Positions 1 through 8,935 of a stretch of 64,000 bases of DNA are shown here, in pieces. Made by a program: the position numbers and the translations under genes. Below the pieces are notes generated by a model. The model did no database searches, was not told where the DNA came from, and saw nothing but the letters and a program-made list of their open reading frames with translations. The first letter of the stretch is position 1; each line of letters begins with the position of its first letter. This DNA is from Streptomyces sp. B21-083 (GTDB lineage: Bacteria > Actinomycetota > Actinomycetes > Streptomycetales > Streptomycetaceae), in assembly GCF_036898825.1 (NCBI RefSeq), contig NZ_JARUND010000001.1, positions 4,960,001-5,024,000 on the forward strand. The letters are read 5' to 3'.

Positions 1-119
1 CGCCGTCCGATGGGGCCGCCGATCAGCTCACTGCCGGCCACGGCGATCTCGTCGTCCCTGGTCGGCCGTACCGGATCCGGCTCGCGCACGCTCGCTTGCG
101 TCGTCTCTGCACTGGACAT
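1..119 (-). CDS. Partial N-terminus, probable glycosyltransferase family 87-like membrane protein
   Basis: An ATG at 117-119 on the minus strand, with AGGAT shortly upstream, opens a frame that runs without a stop to the window edge, giving 39 complete codons (MSSAETTQASVREPDPVRPT...). The visible part is the hydrophilic, probably cytoplasmic tail; no domain can be seen. From memory, Streptomyces GT87-type polyprenol-phosphate-dependent mannosyltransferases next to the class A PBP gene begin with a very similar tail, so this is my best guess. It would be transcribed after the PBP gene in the same direction, separated by 150 bases that hold two parS-like sites. The frame and start are well supported; the product is inference. 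Confidence 0.55.
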   Translation of the reverse strand, partial: MSSAETTQASVREPDPVRPTRDDEIAVAGSELIGGPIGR

Positions 120-191
120 GGGCCACATCCTGCCGTACGTGCCTAGGAATACGCCGAGGGCCGCCGCACCTGGTCGGTGCGACGGCCCCAT

Positions 192-205
192 GTTTCACGT
201 GCAAC
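192..205. promoter_or_regulatory. Degenerate parS-like site
   Basis: GTTTCACGTGCAAC differs from the parS consensus by one base and so loses dyad symmetry at that position. It sits 18 bases from a perfect parS. It may be a weak second ParB contact or a decayed site. Confidence 0.5.
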
Positions 206-223
206 AGCGTGAATCGGATCGGT

Positions 224-237
224 GTTTCACGTGAAAC
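224..237. promoter_or_regulatory. parS: parS site
   Basis: Perfect 14-bp palindrome GTTTCACGTGAAAC, flanked by T and A to give a 16-bp palindrome. In Streptomyces this is the centromere-like sequence on which ParB loads. The site lies just beyond the 3' end of the PBP gene, about 28 kb left of oriC. Confidence 0.93.
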
Positions 238-272
238 AACCGCGCCGGGCGCTGATTCGGCCAACCAGTCCG

Positions 273-3011
273 TCAGCCGAAGATTCCTCCGTTGCCGTTG
301 CCGTTGCCGTTGCCATTCGTGTTGCCGTTAGTCTCTCCGTCGCTCTCCGTGGGAGATGGACTGGATGTCACTCCGCCGTCGGTAGCGCCTCCGTTCGTGC
401 CTCCTGTGTCGGTCCCCCCGGTGTCCGCGCACGTGGGATCGAAGGGGTTGCAGGATTCACTCGGTGAGGGTGAGGGAGAGGGCTCGACCTCCTCGTCGGA
501 GGGCGACGGGCTCGGTGACGGGGTGACTTCCTCCGACTCGGTGACGTCGGGCGTCGGGCTCGGCAGCGGGTCCTCGTCGACGACCTCGCCGTAGGGCTCT
601 GGAGTCGGGAAGTCCACCACCGGAGCGCCCTTCAGCGCCTGTTCCATGTAGTCGTGCCAGATCTCGGCCGGGAACGAGGCACCGTGGATCTTCTCCTGGC
701 CACCCGTGCCGTACATCTCCAGGAACTGGCGGTTCTTCTGGGTCTCGTCGTCGTTCATCCGGAACATGCTGATCGCGGTGGACAGCTGCGGGGTGTACCC
801 GATGAACCAGGCCGACTTGTTCCCGTCGGTGGTACCGGTCTTACCGGCCACCTCCCGGCCGGGGAGCTGGGCCGCCGTACCTGTTCCGTCGTCGACCACG
901 GTCTTGAGGACATCGGTGACGTTGTCGGCGACCTGCTCGGTGAACATCTGCTTGGGCTTGGCGATCTTCTCGTGATCGAAGACGACGCCGTCCTTGCTGT
1001 TGACCTTCTCGACCGAGTACGGATTGTTCTGCTTGCCGCTCGCCGCGAAGGTCGCGTACGCACCGGCCATGCGGATCGCGCTGGGGTCGGACGTACCGAT
1101 CGAGAACGACGGGAAGTCGGCACTGGCCAGACTGCTGTCGAGGATGCCCGCGTCGGTCGCGGACTCCCGGACCTTGTCCAGGCCGACATCCATACCGAGC
1201 TGGACGTAGGCGGAGTTGGAGGAGACCCTCATCGCCTCACGCAGGTCGATGCGGTAGCTGGGCGGGTTGTACGACTCGTCGCCGTCGTTGCGCTGCAGCC
1301 ACTCCTTGTCGTCCTTGTCCTTCCAGATCGTGTTGTCGTAGTTCTCGATCTTCAGCTTGTTCTTGCCGCTGTAGATACTGTCCGGAGAGACCTGGGTCCG
1401 TTCGTCCTGGGCCTGCTCCGCCTTCAGGTCCGGATCCCGCACACCCCACTTCATCGCGGCGGCGAGTACGAACGCCTTGAACGTCGAACCCACCTGGGCG
1501 CCCGTCGTGTCGGCGTTGTTGGTGAAGTGCTTGGTCGCGTCCTCACCGCCGTAGATGGCCTTGATCGCGCCTGACGTCGGGTCCACGGAAGCGCCACCGA
1601 ACTGGACGTACTTGTCCGTCTTCGGCCGCTCTTTCTCGTTGATGTTCGCCTTCTGGACGTTCTTGACCGCCTTCTCCAACGCCTGGACCTTCTTCTTGTC
1701 GAAGGTCGTGTAGATCGAGTAGCCGCCCCGCTGCAGTTGCTCGGCGGTGATCCCGGTCTTGTCGGTGTTGTTGATCAGGTAGCCCTTGGCAAGGTCGACG
1801 AGGTAACCGACCTGGCCGCCCAGCGCGGTGTTGGAACGCGGGTTCTGGATCGTCGGGAAGGTCGTGATCTTGGCACGGTCGACCGCGGTCATGCGGCCGT
1901 CCTTGACCTCCTCGTCGAGGATCCACTTCCACCGCTCCACGGCCCGCTTGGTGTTCTTTTCCTGGGTGGCGTTCACGGAGTCGACAGCCACGTTGCCGGC
2001 CGGGTCGTAGTACGTGGCGCCCTTCAGTACGGCAGCCAGGAACGCGCACTGGCTGGCGTCGAGGTCCTTCGCGTCCTTGTTGAAGTACGCGCGGGCGGCT
2101 GCCTGCATCCCGTAGGAGTCACGGCCGTAGTAGGCGGTGTTCAGGTAGCCCGCCATGATCTCCTTCTTGTCGACGTTGGTGCCGACCTTGATGGAGATGA
2201 ACAGCTCCTTGAACTTTCGCGTGAGCGTCTGCGACTGGTCGTTCAGGCGAGCGTTCTTCACGTACTGCTGGGTGATCGTCGAACCACCCTGTGTCTGACC
2301 ACCCTTGGCCATGTTGAACAGGGCCCGGGCGATACCCATCGGGTCGACACCGCTGTCGGTCTCGAACGTCTTGTTCTCGGCCGACATCACGGCGTACCGC
2401 ATCGACGCGGGGATCTGCTCGTAGCCGATGATCTGACGGTTCGTCTCACCACCGGTCGCCACCATCTGACTGCCGTCGGCCCAGTAGTAGACGTTGTTCT
2501 GAGCAGTGGCGGTATTCGCGACCTTCGGCACACCCACCAGGGCGTAGCCGATGCCGGCCACCGCCACCAGACTGCCGACGAAGCCGATGAAGAGTCCCGT
2601 CACCTGCCGCCACGAGGGCATCCAGCGCGCCGCGCCGTACTTGCCCGCGCGCGGATAGTCGATGAAGCGCTTCTTGGGCGGGGGACCGGCCGCCCTGCCT
2701 CTGCCGCGCCCGGGCCCGTTCGGACCGTTGGGACCGCCGCGGCGTCCGCCGCCCTCGGCTCCTCTGCGACGTCCACCAGTACTTCTCTGGGCGGCGCGCC
2801 GGGAATCGGCGCGGCCTTGCGACTGGCGCTCCTCACCTTCCGCTCCATAGGGACCCAACCCGTAGGAATCCGATCCGTAGGAGTCGGAAGGAGACTCGGT
2901 TGCGCCTCGCGGTGCCGCACGGCGGCCGGAGGACGAGCCGGACTGGCCGCGTCGGGCCGCGGCACGTCCGCCTCCCTGCGGCTGCGGCGGTTTGCGACGG
3001 TGCTCGCTCAT
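273..3011 (-). CDS. Bifunctional class A penicillin-binding protein (transglycosylase/transpeptidase)
   Basis: Polymerises lipid II glycan chains and cross-links the peptides outside the membrane. The 912-residue product has a Gly/Arg/Ser-rich cytoplasmic tail (about 1-130), one membrane segment (about 137-159), a GT51 transglycosylase domain (GGSTITQQYVKN), then a transpeptidase domain with SxxK (GSTFK), SSN and KTGT motifs. The C-terminus is a low-complexity Ser/Pro/Thr, then Asn/Gly tail ending NGGIFG. The frame is open upstream, but the ATG at 3011 is preceded by AAGGAG at good spacing, so I chose it. It is the only large gene on its strand here and is divergent from padR. Motifs are complete, so it should be active. 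Confidence 0.93.
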   Translation of the reverse strand: MSEHRRKPPQPQGGGRAAARRGQSGSSSGRRAAPRGATESPSDSYGSDSYGLGPYGAEGEERQSQGRADSRRAAQRSTGGRRRGAEGGGRRGGPNGPNGPGRGRGRAAGPPPKKRFIDYPRAGKYGAARWMPSWRQVTGLFIGFVGSLVAVAGIGYALVGVPKVANTATAQNNVYYWADGSQMVATGGETNRQIIGYEQIPASMRYAVMSAENKTFETDSGVDPMGIARALFNMAKGGQTQGGSTITQQYVKNARLNDQSQTLTRKFKELFISIKVGTNVDKKEIMAGYLNTAYYGRDSYGMQAAARAYFNKDAKDLDASQCAFLAAVLKGATYYDPAGNVAVDSVNATQEKNTKRAVERWKWILDEEVKDGRMTAVDRAKITTFPTIQNPRSNTALGGQVGYLVDLAKGYLINNTDKTGITAEQLQRGGYSIYTTFDKKKVQALEKAVKNVQKANINEKERPKTDKYVQFGGASVDPTSGAIKAIYGGEDATKHFTNNADTTGAQVGSTFKAFVLAAAMKWGVRDPDLKAEQAQDERTQVSPDSIYSGKNKLKIENYDNTIWKDKDDKEWLQRNDGDESYNPPSYRIDLREAMRVSSNSAYVQLGMDVGLDKVRESATDAGILDSSLASADFPSFSIGTSDPSAIRMAGAYATFAASGKQNNPYSVEKVNSKDGVVFDHEKIAKPKQMFTEQVADNVTDVLKTVVDDGTGTAAQLPGREVAGKTGTTDGNKSAWFIGYTPQLSTAISMFRMNDDETQKNRQFLEMYGTGGQEKIHGASFPAEIWHDYMEQALKGAPVVDFPTPEPYGEVVDEDPLPSPTPDVTESEEVTPSPSPSPSDEEVEPSPSPSPSESCNPFDPTCADTGGTDTGGTNGGATDGGVTSSPSPTESDGETNGNTNGNGNGNGNGGIFG
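291..314. repeat. Four tandem copies of GTTGCC
   Basis: A perfect 6-bp tandem repeat at the 3' end of the PBP gene. It encodes the alternating Asn-Gly tail and could change length by slippage without a frameshift. Confidence 0.85.
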
Positions 3012-3395
3012 CGAACGATTACTCCTTGGGCAGGCGCACCCGTGCGCGCCTGGAAGCGGCGGCTGGTTTCCGGTCCCCCCAAAGTACGGATGCGGCCGTG
3101 TTCGCATTCATCCGTACCTCACCAAGCACGACGACGTCCCCACACGTCACTCGGGTCCCGGTGGATTGCATGGCGCACAGACTACGCACCGTCAAAACCT
3201 CTTCAGCCCCGAAGTTCACCCCAAATCAGGCAACTTGGTTCCTACGAATCGGTGATGTGATCCCGTTCACGGCTTCCCCCCTTGTCCCATCCGCAGGGCC
3301 GATCTATCGTCTGGATGTATCGAGTCGATACATCAGCTCGGCATAAACAGTGCTCAAGACCGTCACGGTCGGACCGTGGGAGAAGGGAGGCGACG
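3012..3395. other. Divergent intergenic region between the PBP and padR genes
   Basis: Must hold the promoters of both divergent genes. The only distinct element I see is the palindrome at 3314-3334. No convincing coding frame is present. Confidence 0.6.
3314..3334. promoter_or_regulatory. Palindromic operator, probable PadR-binding site
   Basis: Perfect 9-bp arms GATGTATCG and CGATACATC separated by 3 bases. The outer ATGT/ACAT pair is the hallmark of PadR-family operators. It lies 62 bases upstream of the padR start, so autoregulation is the simplest reading. The same regulator may also control ino1, which follows padR with no obvious terminator between. Confidence 0.7.
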
Positions 3396-4082
3396 ATGAG
3401 CCGACGTTCCGGGATCCTCGAGTTCGCCGTCCTCGGCCTGCTCCGCGAGTCCCCCATGCACGGCTATGAGCTGCGGAAACGACTCAATACGTCACTGGGT
3501 GTGTTCCGCGCCTTCAGCTACGGCACGCTGTATCCCTGCCTCAAGACGCTGGTCGTGAGCGGCTGGTTGATCGAGGAGTCGGGGGGCGCGTCGGAGGACG
3601 CACTCGCCGCCCCGCTCACAGGACGCCGCGCGAAGATCGTCTATCGGTTGACGGCGGAAGGTAAGGAGCACTTCGAGGAGCTGCTCTCGCAGACCGGCCC
3701 GGACGCGTACGAGGACGAGCACTTCGCCGCTCGTTTCGCGTTCTTCGGGCAGACGTCCCGCGATGTACGCATGCGCGTGCTCGAAGGGCGTCGCAGCCGG
3801 CTGGAGGAGCGTCTGGAGAAGATGAGCTCCTCCCTGGCGCGTACACGGGAGCGCCTCGACGACTACACCCTTGAGCTCCAGCGCCACGGAATGGAGTCCG
3901 TGGAGCGCGAAGTGCGCTGGCTGAACGAGCTCATCGAGAGCGAGCGGGCCGGGCGGGACCTCAAAGGTGCCGACTCCGGGGAAACCGACTCGCAGGACAC
4001 CACATCTGGAGCGCCGGGCGGCCTGCCCCGGTCCCGGGAGGACGACTCCCGGACCGGTCCGTCCGACGACACCGCCACGTGA
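3396..4082 (+). CDS. PadR family transcriptional regulator
   Basis: A 228-residue DNA-binding regulator. The N-terminal winged helix (about 5-90) has the typical PadR opening (ILEFAVLGLLRESPMHGYELRKRL) and the wing region with YGTLYPCL. A longer C-terminal alpha-helical part (about 100-185, rich in Glu/Arg) probably makes the dimerisation coiled coil, followed by an acidic, disordered tail. The ATG at 3396 follows GAAGGGAGG closely; a longer frame upstream is rejected because it would read through the operator. ino1 starts 42 bases downstream in the same direction, suggesting co-transcription. The ligand is unknown. Confidence 0.9.
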   Translation: MSRRSGILEFAVLGLLRESPMHGYELRKRLNTSLGVFRAFSYGTLYPCLKTLVVSGWLIEESGGASEDALAAPLTGRRAKIVYRLTAEGKEHFEELLSQTGPDAYEDEHFAARFAFFGQTSRDVRMRVLEGRRSRLEERLEKMSSSLARTRERLDDYTLELQRHGMESVEREVRWLNELIESERAGRDLKGADSGETDSQDTTSGAPGGLPRSREDDSRTGPSDDTAT

Positions 4083-4124
4083 GGGCCGCTCAGGTCCTCA
4101 CTCGTACACACAGGGAGCAACCGA

Positions 4125-5207
4125 ATGGGTTCCATTCGCGTAGCCGTCGTCGGCGTGGGCAACTGCGCCGCGTCGCTGGTACAGGGAGTCGAGTACTACA
4201 AGGACGCCGATCCGGCGTCGAAGGCCCCCGGCCTGATGCATGTCCAGTTCGGTGACTACCACGTCAAGGACATCGAGTTCGTCGCCGCGTTCGACGTGGA
4301 CGCCAAGAAGGTAGGCCTCGACCTGGCGGACGCCATCGGCGCCTCCGAGAACAACACCATCAAGATCTGCGACGTGCCGAACACCGGTGTGAAGGTCCGG
4401 CGTGGCCACACTCTCGACGGTCTCGGCAAGTACTACCGCGAGACCATCGAGGAGTCCGAGGCCGAGCCTGTCGACGTCGTCAAAATCCTCAAGAAGAAGC
4501 AGGTCGACGTCCTCGTCTGCTACCTGCCCGTCGGTTCCGAGGCCGCGGCGAAGTTCTACGCCCAGTGCGCCATCGACGCCAAGGTCGCCTTCGTCAACGC
4601 CCTTCCGGTCTTCATCGCCGGCACCAAGGAGTGGGCGGACAAGTTCACCGAGGCGGGCGTCCCGATCGTCGGCGACGACATCAAGTCGCAGGTCGGCGCC
4701 ACGATCACGCACCGTGTGATGGCGAAGCTGTTCGAGGACCGGGGTGTGGTCCTGGACCGCACGATGCAGCTGAACGTCGGCGGCAACATGGACTTCAAGA
4801 ACATGCTCGAGCGCGACCGCCTGGAGTCCAAGAAGATCTCCAAGACGCAGGCCGTCACCTCCCAGATCCGTGACCGCGAACTCGGCGCCGACAACGTCCA
4901 CATCGGCCCCTCCGACTACGTGGCCTGGCTCGACGACCGGAAGTGGGCGTACGTCCGCCTTGAGGGCCGTGCGTTCGGCGACGTCCCGCTGAACCTGGAG
5001 TACAAGCTGGAGGTCTGGGACTCCCCGAACTCCGCCGGTGTCATCATCGACGCCGTGCGCGCCGCGAAGATCGCCAAGGACCGCGGTATCGGCGGCCCGA
5101 TCCTCTCCGCGTCGAGCTACTTCATGAAGTCCCCGCCGGTCCAGTACTTCGACGACGAGGCACGGGACAACGTCGAGAAGTTCATCAAGGGCGAAGTCGA
5201 GCGCTGA
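4125..5207 (+). CDS. ino1: Inositol-3-phosphate synthase
   Basis: Converts glucose 6-phosphate to 1D-myo-inositol 3-phosphate with tightly bound NAD, feeding phosphatidylinositol and mycothiol synthesis, both typical of actinomycetes. The 360-residue length fits the short actinobacterial class. The N-terminal Rossmann motif [14 protein letters not shown] is at about 6-19, and conserved family segments such as [12 protein letters not shown] and [11 protein letters not shown] are visible. The ATG is preceded by GGGAG. It follows padR by 42 bases and ends at a strong hairpin, so padR-ino1 looks like a transcription unit, probably controlled by the palindrome upstream of padR. Confidence 0.95.
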   Translation: MGSIRVAVVGVGNCAASLVQGVEYYKDADPASKAPGLMHVQFGDYHVKDIEFVAAFDVDAKKVGLDLADAIGASENNTIKICDVPNTGVKVRRGHTLDGLGKYYRETIEESEAEPVDVVKILKKKQVDVLVCYLPVGSEAAAKFYAQCAIDAKVAFVNALPVFIAGTKEWADKFTEAGVPIVGDDIKSQVGATITHRVMAKLFEDRGVVLDRTMQLNVGGNMDFKNMLERDRLESKKISKTQAVTSQIRDRELGADNVHIGPSDYVAWLDDRKWAYVRLEGRAFGDVPLNLEYKLEVWDSPNSAGVIIDAVRAAKIAKDRGIGGPILSASSYFMKSPPVQYFDDEARDNVEKFIKGEVER

Positions 5208-5258
5208 GAGGAGCCCAGCGCCGGCGAAGCCCCAACAGGCTTGTCGCTCCTGCCCGTC

Positions 5259-5291
5259 GAGGGTCCCCGGGTCATCCGCCCGGGGACCCTC
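5259..5291 (+). terminator. Terminator of padR-ino1
   Basis: Perfect 13-bp stem (GAGGGTCCCCGGG with its complement) and a 7-base loop, 52 bases after the ino1 stop. There is no long T-run, as is common in Streptomyces. Confidence 0.8.
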
Positions 5292-5313
5292 CTCGTATGT
5301 GAGGCTGTGGCCC

Positions 5314-6576
5314 ATGGCTGTCGTACGTGACCTGCGGGTACTCCTGCACCTGAGGAACTTCCGGCGCCTGCTGGCAGTACGGCTGCTCTCCCAGGGCGCC
5401 GACGGCGTCTACCAGGTCGCGCTCGCCGCGTACGTCGTCTTCTCGCCGGAGAAGCAGACGTCGGCGACCGCGATCGCCTCCGCCATGGCGGTACTGCTCC
5501 TGCCGTACTCCCTGGTCGGCCCTTTCGCGGGCGTCCTGCTGGACCGCTGGCGACGCCGCCAGGTCTTCCTGTACGGCAACGCGCTGCGCGCTCTGCTGGC
5601 ATGCGTGACGGCCGTCCTGATGCTGAGCCATGTCCCGGACTGGCTCTTCTACGTCTCCGCCCTCTGCGTCACCGCCGTCAACCGCTTCGTCCTGGCCGGG
5701 CTCTCGGCGTCCCTGCCCCGCGTGGTCGACGACGAGCGCCTGGTGATCGCCAACTCGCTCTCCCCGACAGCGGGCACGCTCGCTGCCACCGCGGGCGGCG
5801 GGCTCGCCTTCGTCGTACGGCTGGCGGGCTCCGACTCCGACGCCGCGGTGGTCCTCCTGGGCGCGGTCCTGTACCTCTGCGCGTCACTCGCCTCCCTGCG
5901 CCTCGACCCGGAACTGCTCGGTCCCGACCCCGGGTTGGTCCAGCCCCGGCTGGGGGCAGCGCTCACCGGCACCGCCCGCGGTCTGGCGGCAGGCATACGG
6001 CATCTGGCGGAGCCCGGGCGCCGGGAGGCAGCCTGGTCGCTGGCCGCGATGACGATGATGCGGTTCTGCTACGGCGCCCTGACGGTCATGGTGCTCATGC
6101 TCTGCCGGTACGCCTTCTCGGACGGCTCCGACGACGGGCTGGCCCTGCTGGGCCTCGCGGTGGGCATCTCCGGGGCGGGATTCTTCGTCGCGGCCGTCAT
6201 GACCCCGGCGGGGGTCGGGCGTCTCGGACCCGGCGGCTGGATCGTGGTGTGCGCCGGCGCGGCGGCGGTCCTGGTGCCCGGGCTCGGCCTGGCGTTCACC
6301 GAAGTGCCCATGCTGATCGCGGCGTTCGTCCTGGGCCTCGTCACCCAGGGCTCGAAGATCGCCACGGACACGATCGTCCAGTCCTCGGTCGCCGACGGCT
6401 TCCGCGGCCGGATCTTCTCCGTCTACGACGTCCTGTTCAACGTCGCCTTCGTCGGCGCGGCGGGAGTGGCGGCCCTGATGCTGCCCTCCGACGGCCGCTC
6501 GGTGCCGCTCTTGGTCACAATCGCCGTTATCTACGGCGCAATTGCTACGACTATGGCCCGCTTTGAGCGTCAGTAA
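5314..6576 (+). CDS. MFS transporter
   Basis: A 420-residue integral membrane protein with about 12 hydrophobic segments, a charged loop LLDRWRRRQVFLYGN between helices 2 and 3 that is the usual MFS signature region, and a conserved G/S-rich helix after it. The ATG at 5314 has GAGG 9 bases upstream; a GTG 15 bases earlier is the alternative. The substrate is not evident; the family includes drug and metabolite exporters. It sits between the ino1 terminator and the LppU-like gene. Confidence 0.85.
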   Translation: MAVVRDLRVLLHLRNFRRLLAVRLLSQGADGVYQVALAAYVVFSPEKQTSATAIASAMAVLLLPYSLVGPFAGVLLDRWRRRQVFLYGNALRALLACVTAVLMLSHVPDWLFYVSALCVTAVNRFVLAGLSASLPRVVDDERLVIANSLSPTAGTLAATAGGGLAFVVRLAGSDSDAAVVLLGAVLYLCASLASLRLDPELLGPDPGLVQPRLGAALTGTARGLAAGIRHLAEPGRREAAWSLAAMTMMRFCYGALTVMVLMLCRYAFSDGSDDGLALLGLAVGISGAGFFVAAVMTPAGVGRLGPGGWIVVCAGAAAVLVPGLGLAFTEVPMLIAAFVLGLVTQGSKIATDTIVQSSVADGFRGRIFSVYDVLFNVAFVGAAGVAALMLPSDGRSVPLLVTIAVIYGAIATTMARFERQ

Positions 6577-6692
6577 GTGTCACATGAAGGCCACAGAGAA
6601 CCTCTGAGGTACAGAGTTGTCAGTGGGTCCCGGTAATTTACGTGCGTCTTACTTCATACCAAGCGCACCCACAACTCAGGGGGACCTTCAAC

Positions 6693-7145
6693 GTGACCAC
6701 TCCGCCGCCGCAGGACCAGACTCCGACCACTCCTGCGACCGTCCCGCCGGCGGTTCCCCAGCAGCCGTACCCGCCGCACCAGGGCGCCCCTTTCCAGGGA
6801 GCCCCGGTCCCGCCGCCCGCACCGGCCAACCGCTTCAGCAAGAAGCTGCTGCGCATAGGCGTGTTCGTCGTGGTCGCGATAGCCATCGCCGGCGGCAAGT
6901 GGTACTTCGGCCAGAGTGACGCCGAGACGACGTCCGTGGGCGCCTGTATGCACAACGACGGTTCGGAGAAGGACGCCGACCTCAACGAAGTCGACTGCAC
7001 CTCAAGCGACGCCCAGTACAAGGTTGTCCAGAAGTTCGACAACACCAGCGACGCCGACAAGTGCGAGGGCGTCACGGAGTCGACGATCGCCTACTACCAG
7101 CAGGGCGGCAGCCACGACGTCGTGCTCTGCCTCAAGGAAGTCTGA
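6693..7145 (+). CDS. LppU/SCO3897 family membrane-anchored protein
   Basis: A 150-residue protein with a Pro/Gln-rich cytoplasmic N-terminus (1-50), a single membrane segment around 58-72 (IGVFVVVAIAIAGG), and an extracytoplasmic domain with four cysteines that may form two disulphides (VGACMHNDG, EVDCTSSDA, DKCEGV, VLCLKEV). The position beside cca and the overall form match a named but uncharacterised actinobacterial family. I chose the GTG at 6693 because GGGGGA lies about 9 bases upstream. Its 3' end faces cca and is followed by the parS/terminator palindrome. Function unknown. Confidence 0.75.
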   Translation: MTTPPPQDQTPTTPATVPPAVPQQPYPPHQGAPFQGAPVPPPAPANRFSKKLLRIGVFVVVAIAIAGGKWYFGQSDAETTSVGACMHNDGSEKDADLNEVDCTSSDAQYKVVQKFDNTSDADKCEGVTESTIAYYQQGGSHDVVLCLKEV

Positions 7146-7166
7146 GCAAAAGCAGCTAGACATCAC

Positions 7167-7200
7167 TGAGGGCGGTGTTTCACGTGAAACACCGCCCTCA
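7167..7200. terminator. 34-bp perfect palindrome with parS at its centre
   Basis: TGAGGGCGGTGTTTCAC and its exact complement, with no spacer, form a 34-bp palindrome around parS. It lies 21 bases after the stop of the LppU-like gene and between two convergent genes, so it can act as a bidirectional terminator as well as a ParB site. Confidence 0.75.
7177..7190. promoter_or_regulatory. parS: parS site
   Basis: Perfect GTTTCACGTGAAAC at the centre of the 34-bp palindrome. It is paired with a second perfect site 40 bases away. Confidence 0.95.
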
Positions 7201-7216
7201 ATGCGTCCAGCGCGAT

Positions 7217-7230
7217 GTTTCACGTGAAAC
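7217..7230. promoter_or_regulatory. parS: parS site
   Basis: Perfect GTTTCACGTGAAAC, 20 bases from the cca stop codon. The flanks (CGCGAT on the left, ATTGCG on the right) extend the dyad with one mismatch. Confidence 0.95.
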
Positions 7231-7249
7231 ATTGCGCCGTTTCACAGCC

Positions 7250-8716
7250 TCAGCTCTGCTCGGCCCACCACTCCTTGAGCGCCCCCACCGCAGCCTCCCG
7301 CTCCATCGGCCCGTTCTCCAGCCGCAGCTCCAGCAGGAATTTGTACGCCTGCCCGATCGCCGGCCCGGGTCCGGTACCCAGGATCTCCATGATCTGGTTG
7401 CCGTCGAGGTCGGGACGGATCGAGTCCAGCTCCTCCTGCTCCTGAAGCTGGGAGATGCGCTCTTCCAGGCCGTCGTACGCACGCGAGAGTGCCGTGGCCC
7501 TGCGCTTGTTCCGCGTGGTGCAGTCCGAGCGGGTCAGCTTGTGCAGGCGGTCGAGGAGAGGCCCCGAGTCCCGCACATAGCGGCGGACCGCCGAGTCCGT
7601 CCACTCCCCGGTGCCGTACCCGTGGAAGCGCAGGTGGAGTTCGACCAGACGGGAAACGTCCTTCACCAGCTCGTTGGAGTACTTGAGCGCAGTCATCCGC
7701 TTCTTGGTCATCTTCGCGCCGACCACCTCGTGGTGGTGGAACGAGACCCGCCCGTCCTCCTCGAAGCGGCGGGTACGCGGCTTGCCGATGTCGTGCAACA
7801 GCGCGGCCAGCCGGAGAACGAGGTCGGGCCCGTCCCCCTCCAGTTCCATCGCCTGCTCCAGGACGATCAGCGTGTGCTCGTAGACGTCCTTGTGCCGGTG
7901 GTGCTCGTCGCGCTCCAGACGCAGGGCCGGCAGCTCGGGCAGTACGTGGTCGGCCAGGCCGGTGTCAACCAGTAGCGTCAGGCCCTTGCGCGGGTGGGCG
8001 GACAGGATCAGCTTGTTGAGCTCGTCCCGTACCCGCTCGGCCGAGACGATCTCGATACGCCCGGCCATGTCGGTCATGGCGGTGACGACCTCGGGAGCCA
8101 CCTCGAAGTCGAGCTGGGCGGCGAACCGCGCGGCCCTCATCATCCGCAGCGGATCGTCCGAGAAGGACTCCTCAGGCGTGCCCGGCGTACGCAGCACCCG
8201 CCTCGCCAGGTCCTCGCGACCGCCGTGCGGATCGATGAACACCTTCTCCGGAAGGGCCACGGCCATCGCGTTCACCGTGAAGTCCCGCCGGACGAGGTCC
8301 TCCTCGATGGAGTCGCCGTACGACACCTCGGGCTTGCGCGAGGTCCGGTCGTAGGCCTCCGACCGATACGTCGTCACCTCGATCTGGAAGCTCCGATCAG
8401 CGTCTCCGACGCGGGCGTCCTTCTGTACCCCCACCGTGCCGAAGGCGATCCCGACCTCCCACACGGAGTCCGCCCAGGGCCGGACGATCTTCAGGACGTC
8501 CTCGGGCCGGGCGTCGGTCGTGAAGTCCAGGTCGTTGCCGAGCCGGCCCAGCAGCGCGTCCCGGACAGAGCCGCCGACCAGGGCGAGCGAGAACCCGGCC
8601 TCCTGGAAACGGCGGGCGAGATCGTCCGCGACCGGGGCCACCCGCAGCAGCTCAGTCACCGCGTGGTGCTGCACCTGGCTCAGGGCGCTGGAATTGTCTT
8701 CGTTGGCGTTCGGCAC
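7250..8716 (-). CDS. cca: CCA tRNA nucleotidyltransferase
   Basis: Adds or repairs the 3' CCA of tRNAs; needed here because tRNA-Ala in this window lacks an encoded CCA. The 488-residue protein has the class II nucleotidyltransferase head with LVGGSVRDALLG and the metal-binding DLDFTTDA (about 47-68), the neck with DPLRMMRAARF, and a C-terminal HD domain (LLHDIGKPRTR and HHHE). The start is a GTG at 8716 with only a weak ribosome-binding site. It is convergent with the LppU-like gene and divergent from the DUF6049 gene. Confidence 0.95.
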   Translation of the reverse strand: MPNANEDNSSALSQVQHHAVTELLRVAPVADDLARRFQEAGFSLALVGGSVRDALLGRLGNDLDFTTDARPEDVLKIVRPWADSVWEVGIAFGTVGVQKDARVGDADRSFQIEVTTYRSEAYDRTSRKPEVSYGDSIEEDLVRRDFTVNAMAVALPEKVFIDPHGGREDLARRVLRTPGTPEESFSDDPLRMMRAARFAAQLDFEVAPEVVTAMTDMAGRIEIVSAERVRDELNKLILSAHPRKGLTLLVDTGLADHVLPELPALRLERDEHHRHKDVYEHTLIVLEQAMELEGDGPDLVLRLAALLHDIGKPRTRRFEEDGRVSFHHHEVVGAKMTKKRMTALKYSNELVKDVSRLVELHLRFHGYGTGEWTDSAVRRYVRDSGPLLDRLHKLTRSDCTTRNKRRATALSRAYDGLEERISQLQEQEELDSIRPDLDGNQIMEILGTGPGPAIGQAYKFLLELRLENGPMEREAAVGALKEWWAEQS

Positions 8717-8935
8717 AACAGAAAAGGGTACGTGGCCCGAGCCTCAGCCCGCTCCTCCATAAAACGTCCACGCAGAACACCGGGGACTCGTCCATCAATA
8801 CACGCACATAGAGGACAGTCGGACCGTGTTCCACGATCTTGTGGAGCAGTCCGCGGCACTTACCCTCAGCGCGCATCGTTACCATGCGTGGACGCACATT
8901 CCGACGACCACTGATGACTAGGGACGGGCGAACGC

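Noticed and set aside
291..330. Short repeats at the PBP 3' end as a CRISPR-like array
   Set aside because: It is a 6-bp tandem repeat in a coding sequence, with no spacers and no cas genes nearby.
4098..5315. 405-codon minus-strand frame opposite ino1
   Set aside because: Shadow frame; ino1 has all family motifs and a ribosome-binding site.
7175..7975. Several frames that begin MFHVKH or end CFT
   Set aside because: These arise from parS: the palindrome always offers ATG-TTT-CAC-GTG-AAA when preceded by A. They are not genes.
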